A stretch of 64,000 nucleotides of DNA from Eutreptiella sp. 'Long Island Sound 2002' (taxonomy: Eukaryota > Euglenozoa > Euglenophyceae > Eutreptiales > Eutreptiaceae), in the NCBI GenBank assembly GCA_964036045.1, contig OZ038382.1:74944687-75008686 (forward strand). Direction: 5' to 3'. Every line of letters begins with the position of its first letter. The stretch's first letter is position 1. Below are positions 48,050 to 60,200 of this stretch, piece by piece. Both the position numbers and the translations under genes were made by a program. The notes beneath the pieces were generated by a model, which saw only the letters and a list, made by a program, of their open reading frames with translations, had not been told where the DNA came from and made no database searches.

Positions 48050-48475
48050 GTTGGTTAAAATAGGAAATACAAGTACATGCTTTGGGATAGTTTTTTGTGT
48101 GCTTCAATGAAAGGTGTGTTTGGGGTTCCCTCATCTGTGGTGTATAGGGGGGTTCTGTGATCAACCTCGAACAAAGGGGAGAGAAAAATAGGCAGCCCCC
48201 CCCCCCCACACACACACTGGAATGCAGTGGTCTAAATGTAAAACAACACTATATTTTGGTGATTGAATGTCTTTATTTTGAAAATCTGTGTGTTTCCAGA
48301 AATGCAAATAATGGCATATATTTGAAATACACACCTTGTTTTTGCATGTTGCCACCAGGGGGGTTTGGGTACCCAAAAAATAACACCCCTTTTCACATAC
48401 TTTCCCCCTCATTACAACATGGACTTCCGTGGGCCATAGCGCCAGGTGGGGGGTGGGCAACTTGTGACGCCTAAG

Positions 48476-48480
48476 TCGTA
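48476..48480. other. target-site duplication of inner element (right)
   Basis: TCGTA, directly repeating 41945-41949; the outer element's first gene resumes here. Confidence 0.85.
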
Positions 48481-50526
48481 TGGCCCTCCCATACTCTAAC
48501 TGTGGGTCTGGTTACAACTGGGGTATTATGTCCTGCCGCCAACGCCGTAAGGTAGGAGTCCTTGGTCAGTGTAACACTAAGCAGGAGTCCATTCACCATC
48601 GTGCTGGACTAGCAGCACACAACTTGTGGAACACCATGCACCGTAGGCAAGTTTGTATATGGTTTGATAAACTGTGGCGTTACAGGTCGGGAGCTGATCC
48701 CCATTCACCCGACTGAACCCTAAACTGTACAGCTGTTGCTGTTTTGCACACTACTGCCCTACCTGCATACCGGGGTCTGCCGGAGCTGGCCGAAATTGAG
48801 GCCAGGGTACCAAAGGTTGCAGATGACATCTTTCGCTCACATAGAGCTTTGTTTGATCGTATTGATGTTGTCAACCAAGGTATTCAGAGAGTTTGGGTTC
48901 GTGCTCCTTTAGATATTGCCAGAAAAAATGTTTGTTCCCTCAATTGGAGACCCTTTTTGGTGTCTGAGCTCTGCTCCGGCACACACGAAGAGCTTTTGCA
49001 ACTCGTGGTTGATTTGTCATGTGTGGAACACCGCACCGGACACTGTGTTCCGCTGCTTGTGGACATGAAAATACACTTTGCCCTACTTAAGCTGTGTTAT
49101 GGTGCTGCTTATGTTGCGTGGAATGTACCACAATTACTGTTGGGTTTTCTGTTGGTGTACGGAGTATGGCATAGCTATAAGTAATGCGCTGAATTGATCT
49201 ACAGGGTGTTCCCGCCTTTCATTATGTTTTTGGAGCCGGGGAATAGCCTTCAGGTTGGGTCTAACCTCCCTCTCAAGGTCAAGGTCATCCATATGGAGAA
49301 GACGTTGCTTGGACTCATGCTAGCCACATCGTCCAATAGAGGCAGACTAGATGAGCGCGTCACTACCCTGCTCAATGGCCAGCGGAATTTGACACGCATT
49401 CAGCGCAAGGGTTTGCGTATGTTATTAGCCCTTAAGGCTTTGCTGTACACATACTATCCAGCTGCTTTGAGCAATGGGACTTTTGTTCGTGAGTGCAATT
49501 GGGAGGGCCGGGGGGCAGGTTCCGGTATTGTAGCTAAGCAGGCACTTGAGATGTCCCTACTGCTCATGCTGAACATCCTAAAGCCCGAGGAGTAGTTAGC
49601 CACGCAGTGTGTGAAAACCACCGCTGTTGCTCTTTTGTTTTGGAGTCAGTGGCATTCCGCCTCTCTAGGGTGTATCCACTGTGAGGAGCTGGGTGACGCA
49701 CTTCTGAGTCGGTTCTCAGCCCACTGTCGCCGCAACACTGCCTGTACCAGTGCCCAACAGCCGTTTGATTTATTTCTGACACTCCCCCCTGTCCAACCGG
49801 GAGAGAATGTTTCGCGTGGTGTGCTGGCTGAGAGATCCGTGGCAATGTTCTATGCCAATCTTCAAGAATTCATCTTGACAGCCCATACACAGAGCCTGCC
49901 CATATGTGTTTGCGTTCCGGACTATAAAGTTGAGGTGAGAAGACTGGATGCAGTTGAGGATTTGACGTTCCCCGGTACCATGTCTAGGACACGAATCACC
50001 ACAGACCGTTTAAAAGTGGTTCTGTTGCATGCAATGCAAAATCTGGTTGCGCGTACCAGTGTTCCTGAGGGTGTTGAGGATTTTTTACAGACAAATGCAC
50101 CCGCTCGCACTGCTGCCCAGCAAGGGGTGTTGCGTACTGCACATGCTTCTATCCGCGCTGCCAACCGTGCACCGCCTGCTGCTCCTGCTGCTGCTCCTGG
50201 TGGAATTGCCTTGCCCCCAAAGCCACCCCCAAAGCCCCGAGCCAGAGCCCCCCCAGTACCCCCCCCAGCCCCCCCCCCCCCCCCGCCCAGTGCCCCCCCC
50301 CCGCCCCTGATGATTCCATTGCCATCGACTCTTGTGATAGTGACCGGGATATTGCTTGTGATGCAGACACCGTTGCCTCCTTTGAAGCGCTAGTGTTCTG
50401 CCTCATCGGTGTGGATACCCAGGAGTGGGACTGATTTCTGTTTGCAGCTGTGTTTGTCACTGTGGTATGGGTTCTGCCACGCATTGCCAGTGATTTTGGT
50501 GTGTCTATTTGCTGTTTCATTTTTTT

Positions 50527-50676
50527 GTGGCCGAAATTGTTGTTGTTTGGTCATATGGCTACCCCCGGTACACAAATGACATAAGGTTATGGCCGAAATT
50601 TCGGCCAGCCTCTCAGAATAGTATTTCTACACAGTGGTTTGACATGCAGAGCAGTGCTGGCCGAAATTTCGGCCAG
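50527..50676 (+). promoter_or_regulatory. central palindrome cluster, outer copy
   Basis: Counterpart of 44822-44980. The first site is reduced to a half (GTGGCCGAAATTGTTG, about 50527), the second at 50589 has one mismatch, and the third at 50657 is perfect; the last two are 68 bp apart. Confidence 0.85.
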
Positions 50677-51613
50677 GTTATCCGATTTTCCTGTCAGGCA
50701 GTCCGTTTTGGTCCTTTTTTGGTTTATCTGTGCCTGCTATTTGCTATTTGGGAACTCTCCCCTTCATGAAATGTTGCCGTGTGGCATTTTATTTGATGCC
50801 TTAGCCTGGAGAGGTATCACAGGACGTGGCTATTTCGCCAGATGGTGACCCTGCAGCAGACAATGGGCAATCTCAAGTGCAATCCCAGTCTCAAGAGGAC
50901 CAGGCGAGCACCGAGGGTCTTCAAAAGAAGCCTAAAGCCGCACCAAAGAAAAAATCAACATCTTCCATCAAAACATTCGACTGGGTTACGTCAACGGCGA
51001 AAATAAAGGTTCGGTGGGATCAGATTATTATCGACCACGACCGAAAGTTTGGGCACGTCCGTAGGATATCCGATGATCGCGTGCAACGCCGCTACGACGA
51101 TCTGAAGGCAGCCCCGCCTGTGGATTACTTCCAGGATCTTCTTTTTTATAAAGTCACTCGTATGTGTTGTGGTATTCTTCTCGATAGTACCGTTTTCGTG
51201 TCTGACTTTTCGATCCTGCTGTTTCGAATATTGCTGTTGCACAGCCACTCGCTGGGTTCTGTTGGGGGGTCAGCATGTTTACACTGCTGCCCAAAAACAC
51301 AAGACCGAATTTGAGATGAAATATATGGAGACTCCGGATTGGACCCTGGTATTTGGTGGTTATGAAGTCAAACAGGACTGCCCCCTGCGGACTAGGCGCC
51401 GGCTTGCAGGCTTACATCAAATCCAGACCACTGCTGGCTCGGCATCCACCACATCGGAGCGAATGTCCCTACTCCTGGATAGACTTGAGGATGAGGATGC
51501 CAATGAGTACACCCTGTACCATCACATTACTGTTCTGCTTGAAGAGTGTGGTGTTACTGCCGAGGAAGGCACTGTGGTGTGTTTCGTTTATTAATTGGGT
51601 TTTGTCGATCAAC

Positions 51614-51633
51614 CTGGCCGAAATTTCGGCCAG
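51614..51633 (+). repeat. palindrome in former intron 2, outer copy
   Basis: Perfect 20-bp palindrome at the position homologous to 45920-45939. Confidence 0.9.
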
Positions 51634-52011
51634 CTTCTGTGTTCCACATGTTCTCATGTGCAGAGTGCTGTTGTCAAACGGTGGGGTGGCGTTGGGCGTT
51701 TGGTGAAATTTGTGGGTCTTGCTGTAGTAGACGCCATGGCAGCCATGGAGAAGCTTGGATTACATCCCGCACTGGGTACGTTCAAGGAAGTGGAAGGCAT
51801 CACGCCTGACCGACTTCGCGACATCGTAGGTTACATGGATGGGACAAAAAGTACTCTACCTGGTCTCAAAGAAATTATAAAAGATGTTAAAAAGGCCCAG
51901 ATGTGGGCCTGGCACATTCTTCATCCCGAGGCGGTTACCAATGGGCTTGTCAACAACACCAGAGGTATGTTTTGGTCAAACAGGGGCTTGTAGTCGAATA
52001 AATCGACCGAC

Positions 52012-52031
52012 CTGGCCGAAATTTCGGCCAG
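52012..52031 (+). repeat. palindrome in former intron 3, outer copy
   Basis: Perfect 20-bp palindrome at the position homologous to 46318-46337. Confidence 0.9.
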
Positions 52032-53382
52032 CTTGTGTGTCGTTCAATTAATGCACAATAGGAGCCCACCTCGTGACACCACCTGTCTGCAGCTACACTT
52101 GGTACTATCGAGATGGCCAAAAGGCAGTGCGCTATTGCATCACACCTGAAGGTAGCCTATGGCAGCTGGACCTTGACTGAAGAAAATTCCTGGCCACCGT
52201 GGTCAGCAGTAATTAAGGCCCCCCTTTGGAAGGAACCCAAATATGAGGGGTTGCGGGGATTGTTGCAGAAGCCTGTTGCTAAGCCTGTGTGCTAGGGACT
52301 CCCTCGTTGAGTCAAGCACAGGCAAACTCATTGCAGAGTCAGGCCGTGTGGAACTGATGGCAATGCGTTGTGGAGTCCCTGTTCCCAGTATCATTAGTTC
52401 ACTGCCCTTTGCTGCTTGTCTCATTGAGGTGCCCCGCCTCTATACAGCTGGTTTGCATAACCTGGTTGCGCAGTTGCTTTTGTCCGGTGTGCCTGTGTTC
52501 ATTGCGGGTGAGTCTGCTGATGTGAAAGCCACTGTTGCTGCTTTGAAGGCCACTGTGGCTGAGGATATGTATAAGTGTGATGTTGCAATTTACAATTTGT
52601 CAAGCAAGACCCCGCTGTACACTTCCACTTCCCATCTGGTTTCCATTTGTTGTGCCACCGCCTTTGATAACAGGCTGCCCCGTTACGTGGCTTTTACTGA
52701 AGGACCCATGTCGTCTGTGATGCCTGTTGCGATATTCTCATTTCTTTTGAGCCTGGTTCCGGTCCCAGAACGGGCAGGCAACTGGTTTTTGCTGGGGACT
52801 CTGTCTGTGTATTTTTCAAGCATGCTGTCTACCAGGTTTTCCAAGGACTGTAAAGTTGTGTGTGCCCTTTTGGGTGAAGAGACTGGTGTGCCTGATGAGT
52901 TTGTTCAGTCCATCAGAGCGGCTATCACCAACGCCGACGCGTGCCCCCCCAAGTCATGGGAGGATGTGTACCACGACTTGGGGGCAGGTTTTCCTGTGGA
53001 TTGTTCTGGGGTTAGGTATGTCGATGAGGATCCTGAGGAGCAAGATGGGGAGGCAGAGTCGCAACCAGAGACACACACTCCAAAGAAGAAACCCAAAGCT
53101 GCCCCTGCCCCCTCACCTAGTGGCACGCAGTGCGCTCAGGCCACCCCGGCTTCCTCCTCAGGCACTGTGGCCCCTACTGGCAGAGGTATGAATACTTTTG
53201 TGACTCATTTTTCACCATCCCAGGGTGGAGACACACAGTCACAGAACTCTGCCACTGCCAAGTCTGGTGCTGCAGCCCCTGCCAAGCCTCCTGCTAACAC
53301 AGGTGCTAAGAAGCCCCGTGCATCTGGTCTGCGGAAGCGCTAATGCCAGTCCTACTGCTTATATTTCGTATCAATATGAAGT

Positions 53383-53706
53383 CTGGCCGAAATTTCGGCC
53401 AGCATGCAGTCCTCAGCCTCTTCAGCCTCTTATTATTGTGTTTCCCCATAGGCACTGCAAAAGTATGGTTCGATTCGTCAGTTGGCACGTATTTGCTTTT
53501 AATTGAGTATATTATGTTGCACACCCTGTTCAAATGTCACTGCTCCTGTGTTCCTTGCTCATGTCTACTGTCATAGGTACCCATTTCAGTGATCATGTTC
53601 GGAGTTTCGATGGACCTGGCCGAAATTTCGGCCACCTTAGGCCTGTCTGCCAAATAGGACCATGTGTTTGGACATTTTTCGAAGAGCTGGCCGAAATTTC
53701 AGCCAG
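53383..53706 (+). promoter_or_regulatory. right subterminal palindromes, outer copy (3 sites)
   Basis: Sites at 53383 (perfect), 53616 (last base changed) and 53687 (one internal change); the last two are 71 bp apart, as in the inner copy. Confidence 0.88.
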
Positions 53707-54132
53707 GTTGGTTAAAATAGGAAATACAAGTAAGTACATGCTTTGGGATAGTTTTCTTTGTGCTTCAATGAAAGGTATGTTTGGGGTTCCCTCATCTGTG
53801 GTGTATAGGGCGGTTCTGTGATCAAGCTCGAACAAAGGGGAGAGAAAAATAGGCAGCCCCCCCCCCCCCCGCACTGGAATGCAGTGGTCTAAATGTAAAA
53901 CAACACTATATTTTGGTGATTGAATATCTTTATTTTGAAAATCTGTCTGTTTCCAGAAGTGCAAATAATGGCATATATTTGAAATACACACCTTGTTTTT
54001 GCATATTGCCACTAGGGGGGTTTGGATACCCAAAAAATAACACCCCTTTTCACATACTTTTCCCCTCACTACAACATGGACTTCCGTGGGCCATAGCGCC
54101 AGGTGGGGGGTGGGCAACTTGTGACGCCTAAG

Positions 54133-54265
54133 TGCTTCAGAGCCCACAAGTGGGCCGGGTAGCTACATCCCCCCCGCCGCCCGGGGGGTCCCCAATGCTT
54201 CAGAGCAAGGGACAAAATCAGAGGTGACCCATAAGTGGGCCGGGTAGCTACATCACCCCTTCCGC
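54133..54265 (+). repeat. 86-bp satellite, right remnant, with TSD
   Basis: Begins with the TSD TGCTT (54133-54137) and continues the satellite unit interrupted at 41109 (CAGAGCCCACAAGTGGGCCGG), giving one to two more units before satellite family B starts at GGGCACGCCAAATGG. Confidence 0.85.
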
Positions 54266-57200
54266 CTGGAGGGCACGCCAAATGGTGTGGATGATTTTTG
54301 GGAGAACACATTTTTGACCCATTTTTGTAATTTTTTTTTTGGTCCCAAAACAACTCATTTCCACGGCATTTTTCAGGAAGTTCCGACGGCGAGAATGGCC
54401 CATCACAGGCTCAAAACGTGCCAAAATTACTTGTTTTGGCATCCCACGTGGTCAAGGATCATTTTTAAACAAAGTCATTATGTTTTGGCACCTAGTCAAC
54501 CTTGTTGACCGCTTTTGGCATTCACCTCTTTGGGCTTTACCATGGAACTTGTTGTAGCTTGTTCGGCCCACGTGCGCTGTCTAGGCGTCCCAAGGCTTTG
54601 CCGTGCAGCTTATTGAGCCCTTTCGGCGCAAGTACGGGGTCTGGGCCATAGGGTGAGAAAATGCAAACTGCTTCCACCAGCTCGGTTACTCTAGCCATAG
54701 CCCTACGCAGGTGTAAACACTGTGACCGAGGTAGTGAGAAAAGGAACATCATCTATGCGTGTTCAAGGCCACGAAGAAAGATTCACTCCACTTCCGCCCT
54801 CCGAAACCGCCGGTGAAAGTGGATTTGAGCAGGTCAAAATAGACTCAAAATGAGCTCTATTCATCCGGCTGGACACGCCAAATGGAGTAGGATCGTTTTT
54901 CCAAAATAAGATTTTGACCCACTGTTGAGCCACTTGTGGTCCCAAAATGGTCCATTTTCAAGGCTCTTTAGGGCTTGAGACGGGCCAAAATCGCTCAAAA
55001 TGGGCTCCCATCTGGCTCATTTCACTTGTTTGTGCACCGGGTATGGTGCAAAATTAATTTTTCGGAAACACCCCTCACCCTCACAATCGTGTGTTGAGCC
55101 AGGTAGCCCACGATATGGCTTGGTCCTGGTTTAAAGCTGCCACCGGCCAATGCGCACAAAAATTTTCCGCGTGTAGGGGTTATTTGGGCGCGTTTCTCGG
55201 GCATCTCGTGGAGTTAGAGGGCTATGGAGGGCTCTTTGACCCAAGGAAGTCAAGCTACATGTGGAGTGTTGCCACCATTTGCCGTTGTCTGGCCGTTTTG
55301 AACAGGTTCTTGTGCGGTTTAAGGCCAAGTAGGCTCTTTTTTGGCCCCGCATTGCTGTTTTTCAAACAAACGTCCGCCAGCCACCATTGAGTTTGTGGCT
55401 CATATTTTGTGTTATTGTTCTTCACACCCATAGGTATCATCCACCAAAATTTTCGTCAAATCCGAAGCACCACGATAAAGTTGCAACTCTTGCCCATTGC
55501 GCGCGTGGTTTCTATTGCTTGCTTTGAGCTTTCTACGAAGTCTGAATGGTTCACGCTAGACACTCAATAGGGTTGTCAAATCACGACTGCTTCCACCAGC
55601 TTAGTTACTCCAGCCATAGCCCCGACCAAGTGTGCGTATTGCGACCGAGCTAGTGAGGATAGAAACATCACCTATGTGTGTTTATGGCCACAAAGAAAGA
55701 TTCACACCACTTCCCCCCTCCGAAACCGCCGTTGAAAGTGGATTTGAGCGGGTCAACAGAGGCTCAAAATGAGCTCTATTCATCTGGTTGGACACGCCAA
55801 ATGGACTAGGATCATTTTTCCAAAAGAAGTCTTTGACCCACTGTTCAGCCACTTGTGGTCCCCAATTGGCCCATTTTCAAGCGTCTTTAGGGCGTGAGAC
55901 GGGCCAAAATCGCTCAAAATGGGCTCCACTTGGGCTCCTTTCTCTTGTTTGTGCACCGGGTATGGTGCAAAATTAATTTTTGGGAAACACATTTTGTCTC
56001 AAAGCAGCCCATTGGCAACTCATTTTATGGTTATAGCGGGCCAAAATGGCTTACAATGGCCTCAAAATAGGCTTCTTTCACTTGTTTGGGCACTCCAAAT
56101 GGTGTGGGATCATATTGGGGAAAACACATTTTTGACTCATTGTTGGACATTTTTATTGGTCCAAAACAACTCATATCCACGGCATTTTTGAGGATTTGCT
56201 GAGGGCCAAGACGGCAAAACGTGCCAACATTACTTGTTTTGGCATCCCATGTGGTCTAGGATCATTTTTGACCGAAATCATTATGGTTTGGCACCCAATT
56301 GTCCTTGTTGACCGCTTTTGGCATTCCCGAAGAGGCTTTATCTTGCAGCTTATTGTACCCCGTTGGGCCCAAGTACGGGTTCTAGGTGTCTGTTTGGGCA
56401 ATTCTATAGGATGGAAACCACAAGAAATGTGTGGTTGCGGTGGACTAGGTACCCTCACAATCGTGTTTTGAGCCACGTAGCCCAAGATATGGCTTGTTCT
56501 TGGTTTAAAGCTATCAAGGGCCAATCTGCACAAAATTTTTTGCCCTCTCGGGGTCATTTGGGCGCATTTCTCGGGCAATCTCGTGGAGTTGGAGGGCTAT
56601 GGAGGGCTCTTTGACCCAAGAGAGTCAAGCTGCATGTGGAGTGTAGCCACCATTTGCCTTTGTTTGGCCGTTTTGTGCGCGCGGCATGTGTTGCTTCCTT
56701 GTTGCTTTCTGCCCAGTCAAGACTGCTTCCACCAGCTCCGTTACTCTAGCCATAGCCCTACGCAGGTGTGAGTATTGCAACCGAGCTAGCGGCAAAAGCA
56801 ACATCAGCTATTTGTGTTCAAGGCAATGAAGAAAGATTCACTCCACTTCCCCCCTTCCGAAACTGCCGTTGAAAGTGGATTTGAGCGGGTTAAAATAGGC
56901 TCAAAATGAGATGTATTCATCCGGTTGGACACGCCGAATGGACTAGGATCATTCTTGGAAAAAAGAACTTTTTGACCCACTGTTGAGCCACTTGTGGTCC
57001 CAAAATGGCCCCTTTTTAAGGCTCTTTAGCACTTGAGACGGGCCAAAATCGCTCAAGATGGGCTCCAATGGGGCTGATTTCACTTGTTTGTGCACCCCAT
57101 ATGGTGCAAAATTATTTTTGGTAAACACATTTTGTCCCAAAACTGCCCATTGGCAACTCATTTTATGGTTATGGCGGGCCAAATGGCTTACAATGGCCAC

Positions 57201-60200
57201 AAAATAGGCTAATTTCATTTTTCTGGGCACCCCAAATGGCGTGGGATCATATTGGGAAAACCCATTTTTAACCCAATTTTGACAATTTTTTTGTTCCAAA
57301 ACAACTCATTTCCACGGCATTTTTGAGGGTTTGCCGAGGGCCAAAACGGCCCTCAACATGCTCAAAAGCACGGCTCAAAACGTGCCAAAATTACTTGTTT
57401 TGGAATCCCACGTGGTCTAGGATCAATTTTGACCAAAGTCATTATTTTTTGGCAGCAAGTTGACCTTGTTGACCGCTTTTGGCATTCACCTCTTTGGGCT
57501 TTATCTTGCAACTTATTGTAGGCCGTTGGGCCCCAATAACGGGTCTAAGGGCCTATTTGGGCAATTATAGAGGACGGAAACCACAAGAAGTGGGTGGTTG
57601 CGGTGGATTAGGTACCCTCACAATCGTGTTTTGAGCCACGTAGCCCAAGATATGGCTTGTTCTCTCTTTGAAGCTGTCAACGGCCAATGTGCACAATTTT
57701 TTTGCCCTCTAGGGGTCATTTGGAGGTGTTTCTTGGGCATCTAGTGAAGGTACAGGGCCATGGAGGGCTCTTTGACCCAGGGAAGTCAAGCTGCATGTGG
57801 AGTATCGCCACCATTGGCCTTCGTTTGCCCGCATTGAACATGTTCTAGTGCGCTTTTGAGCCAAACAGGCTGTTTTTTGGCTCTGCATTGCAATTTTTGA
57901 AATGGAGGTCCGCCACTTGCGACCCCTGTTCCTGGCCGCCACCATTGAGTCTCTCGCTCATATGATGTGTAATTGTTCTTCGCACCCATAGGTATCATCC
58001 ACCTAAATTTCACTCAAATCTGAAGCACCAGGATGGAGTTGCAATTCTTGCCCATTGCGCGCGTGGCTTGTGTTGCTTGCTTGCCGTATTCTTCCCTTTC
58101 TGATAGGTCAACCCCACACACTCAATAGTGTTATAAAACGCAGACTGCTTCCAGCAGCTCCCACGTGGTCAAGGATCATTTTTGAACAAAGTCATAATGT
58201 TTTGGCACCAAGTTGACGTTGTTGACCGCGTTTGGCAATCACCTGTTTGGGCTTTATCTTGCAGCTTATTGTAGCCCGTTGGGCCCAAGTACGGGTTCTA
58301 GGTGTGGTCTAGGGTGGGTGGTTGCGGTGGACTAGGCACCTTCACAATCATGTTTTGAGCCACACAGCCCAAGATATCGCTTGTTCTTGGTTTAAAGCTG
58401 TCAACGGCCAATGTGCACAAATTTTTGGGCCGCTAGGGGTAATTTGGGCACGTTTCTTGGGCATCTCGTGGAGTTAGAAGGCCATGGAGGGCTCTTTGAC
58501 CCAGGGAATTCAGGCTACATGTGGATTGTACCCACCATTTGCCTTCATTTGACCGCATTGAACATGTTCTAGTGCCGTTTTGGGCCAAAGATGCTGTTTT
58601 CGGGCCTTGCATTGCAGCTTTTGAAACGAAGGTCCGCCACTTGCGACCCTCGTTCGTGGCCGCCACCATTGAGTCTCTTGCTCACATTTTGTGTTATTGT
58701 TCTTCACACCCATAGGTATTATCCACCAAAATTTCAGTCAAATCCAAAGCACCACGATGGAGTTGCAATTTTTGCCCATTGCGTGCGTGGCATGTGTTGC
58801 TTGCTCGCTGCTTTCTGCGCAGTCTGATAGGTTCATCCTAGACACTCAATAGGGTTCTCAAATCAAGACTGCTTCCACTAGCTTAGTTACTCTAGCCATA
58901 GCCCTAACCAGGTGTGAGTATTGCGACCGAGCTGGTGGGGGAAGGAACAATTAGCTATGTGTGTTCAAGGCCATGAAGAAAGATTCACCCCACTTCCCCC
59001 CTCCGAAACCGCCGTTGAAAGTGGATTTGAGCAGGTCAAAAGAGGCTCAAAATGAGCTCTATTCATCCGGTTGGGCGCCCCAAATTGACTAGGATCATTT
59101 TTGGCAAAAGAAGTCTTTGACCCACTGTTGACCCACTTGTGGTCCCAAAATGGCCCATTTTCCAGCCTTTTTAGGATCTCAGAGGGGCCAAAATCGCTCA
59201 AAATTGGCTCCAGTTGGGCTCATTTCACTTGTTTGTGCACCCCATATGGTCCAAAGTTATTTTTGGGAAACACATTTTGTCCCAAAAGAGCCCATTGGCA
59301 ACTCATTTTATGGTTATAGCGGGCCAAAATGGCTTACAATGGCCTCAAAATAGGCTTCTTTCACTTGTTTGGGCACCCCAAATGGTGTGGAGTGGATCAT
59401 TCTTGCGAAACCACATTTTGACTCATTTTTGACAATTTTTTTTGTTCCAAACCAACTCAATTCCATAGCATTTTCGAGGATTTGCCGAGGGCCAAAACGG
59501 CCCACCACATGCGCGAAACGTGCCAAAATTACTTGTTTTGGCATCCCACGTGGTCTAGAATCATTTTTGAACGAAATCATCTTTTTTTGGCACCCAGTCA
59601 TCCTTGTTGACCGCTTTTGGCATTCACCTCTTTGGGCTTTATCTTGCAGCTTATTGTACCCCGTTGGGCCCAAGTACGGGTTCTAGGTGTCTGTTTGGGC
59701 AATTCTATAGGATGGAAACCACAAGAAGTGTGTGGTTGTGGTGGACTAGGTACCCTCACAATCATGTTTTGAGCCACGTAGCCCAAAATATGGCTTGTTC
59801 TTGGTTTAAAGCTGTCAACAGCCAACGTGCACAAATTTTTTGGCCGCTAGGGGTTATATGGGCACGTTTCTTGGGCACCTCGTGGAGTTAGAGGGCTATG
59901 GAGGGCTCTTTGACCCAGGTAATTCAAGCTGCATGTGGAGTGTAGCCACCATTTGCCTTTGTTTGGCCGTTTTGAACAGGTTTTGGGCCAAATAGGTTGT
60001 TTTTTGGCCCAAGAAAAAGGGTGTTCTTTGGTTTTTTGGCATTGCAGTTTTTGAAACGGAGGTCTGCCACTTGCGACCCCCGTTCCTAGCCGCCACCATT
60101 GAGTCTCTTGCTCATATTTGTGTTATTGTTCTTCACACCCATAGGTATCATCCACCAAACTTTCAGTCAAATCCAAAGCACCATGATGGAGTTGCACTTT

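Larger units (their letters stand above)
41950..48475 (+). mobile_element. inner TIR DNA transposon, apparently intact
   Basis: 6526 bp from C41950 (CTTAGGCGTCACAAGTTGCC...) to G48475 (...GGCAACTTGTGACGCCTAAG). TIRs match for 25 bp, ending CCCACCC at the left. TCGTA is duplicated on both sides. It contains two full-length genes in the same orientation (42523-44685; 45100-47687, spliced) and 13 copies of the 20-bp palindrome outside codons plus one diverged exonic copy. Because it lies inside a dead relative and is itself intact, it is the younger insertion and may still be competent. Confidence 0.92.
41688..50393 (+). pseudogene. first gene of outer element, split and nonsense-mutated
   Basis: Homologous to the intact 720-codon frame of the inner copy. 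The first 87 codons (41688-41949) are separated from the rest (48476-50393) by the inner element. Downstream the frame stays in register along its whole length but has three stops: TGA at 48714-48716 (inner: TTA), TAA at 49182-49184 (inner: TAT) and TAG at 49593-49595 (inner: CAG). No frameshifts were seen, so the decay is by point mutation and fairly recent. The C-terminal proline-rich tail also differs in length of its C-runs. Confidence 0.85.
50796..53343 (+). pseudogene. second gene of outer element, inactivated
   Basis: Same exon-intron layout as 45100-47687: exon-like blocks end at 51159, then 51245-51576, 51664-51964 and from 52093. The start region is lost: the ATG at 50796 is followed two codons later by TAG (50802-50804), and the next internal ATG of the inner copy is GTG here (50826). 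In the last exon a 38-bp deletion at about 52287 relative to inner 46594-46631 shifts the frame into a TAG at 52293-52295. The rest of the last exon remains open to 53343. Confidence 0.85.
41110..54132 (+). mobile_element. outer TIR DNA transposon, interrupted by an inner copy
   Basis: Starts with CTTAGGCGTCACAAGTTGCC (41110-41129) and ends with the inverse GGCAACTTGTGACGCCTAAG (54113-54132); the inverted match extends to 25 bp. It is flanked by TGCTT on both sides. Removing the inner element (41950-48475) and one TSD leaves about 6.49 kb with the same gene order as the inner copy. Both genes are broken: three in-frame stops in the first, and in the second a loss of the start region plus a 38-bp deletion. 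A 5-bp TSD with CTTAGG termini does not fit hAT, MULE, CACTA, piggyBac, PIF, P, Kolobok, Sola or Academ. Transib shares the 5-bp TSD but has CACA/CACT-like ends. Confidence 0.9.

Noticed and set aside
41110-48475. Simple tandem duplication of a 6-kb locus instead of transposition
   Set aside because: The inverted 25-bp ends, two different 5-bp target duplications and the split of the first gene exactly at one of them show insertion, not unequal crossing-over.
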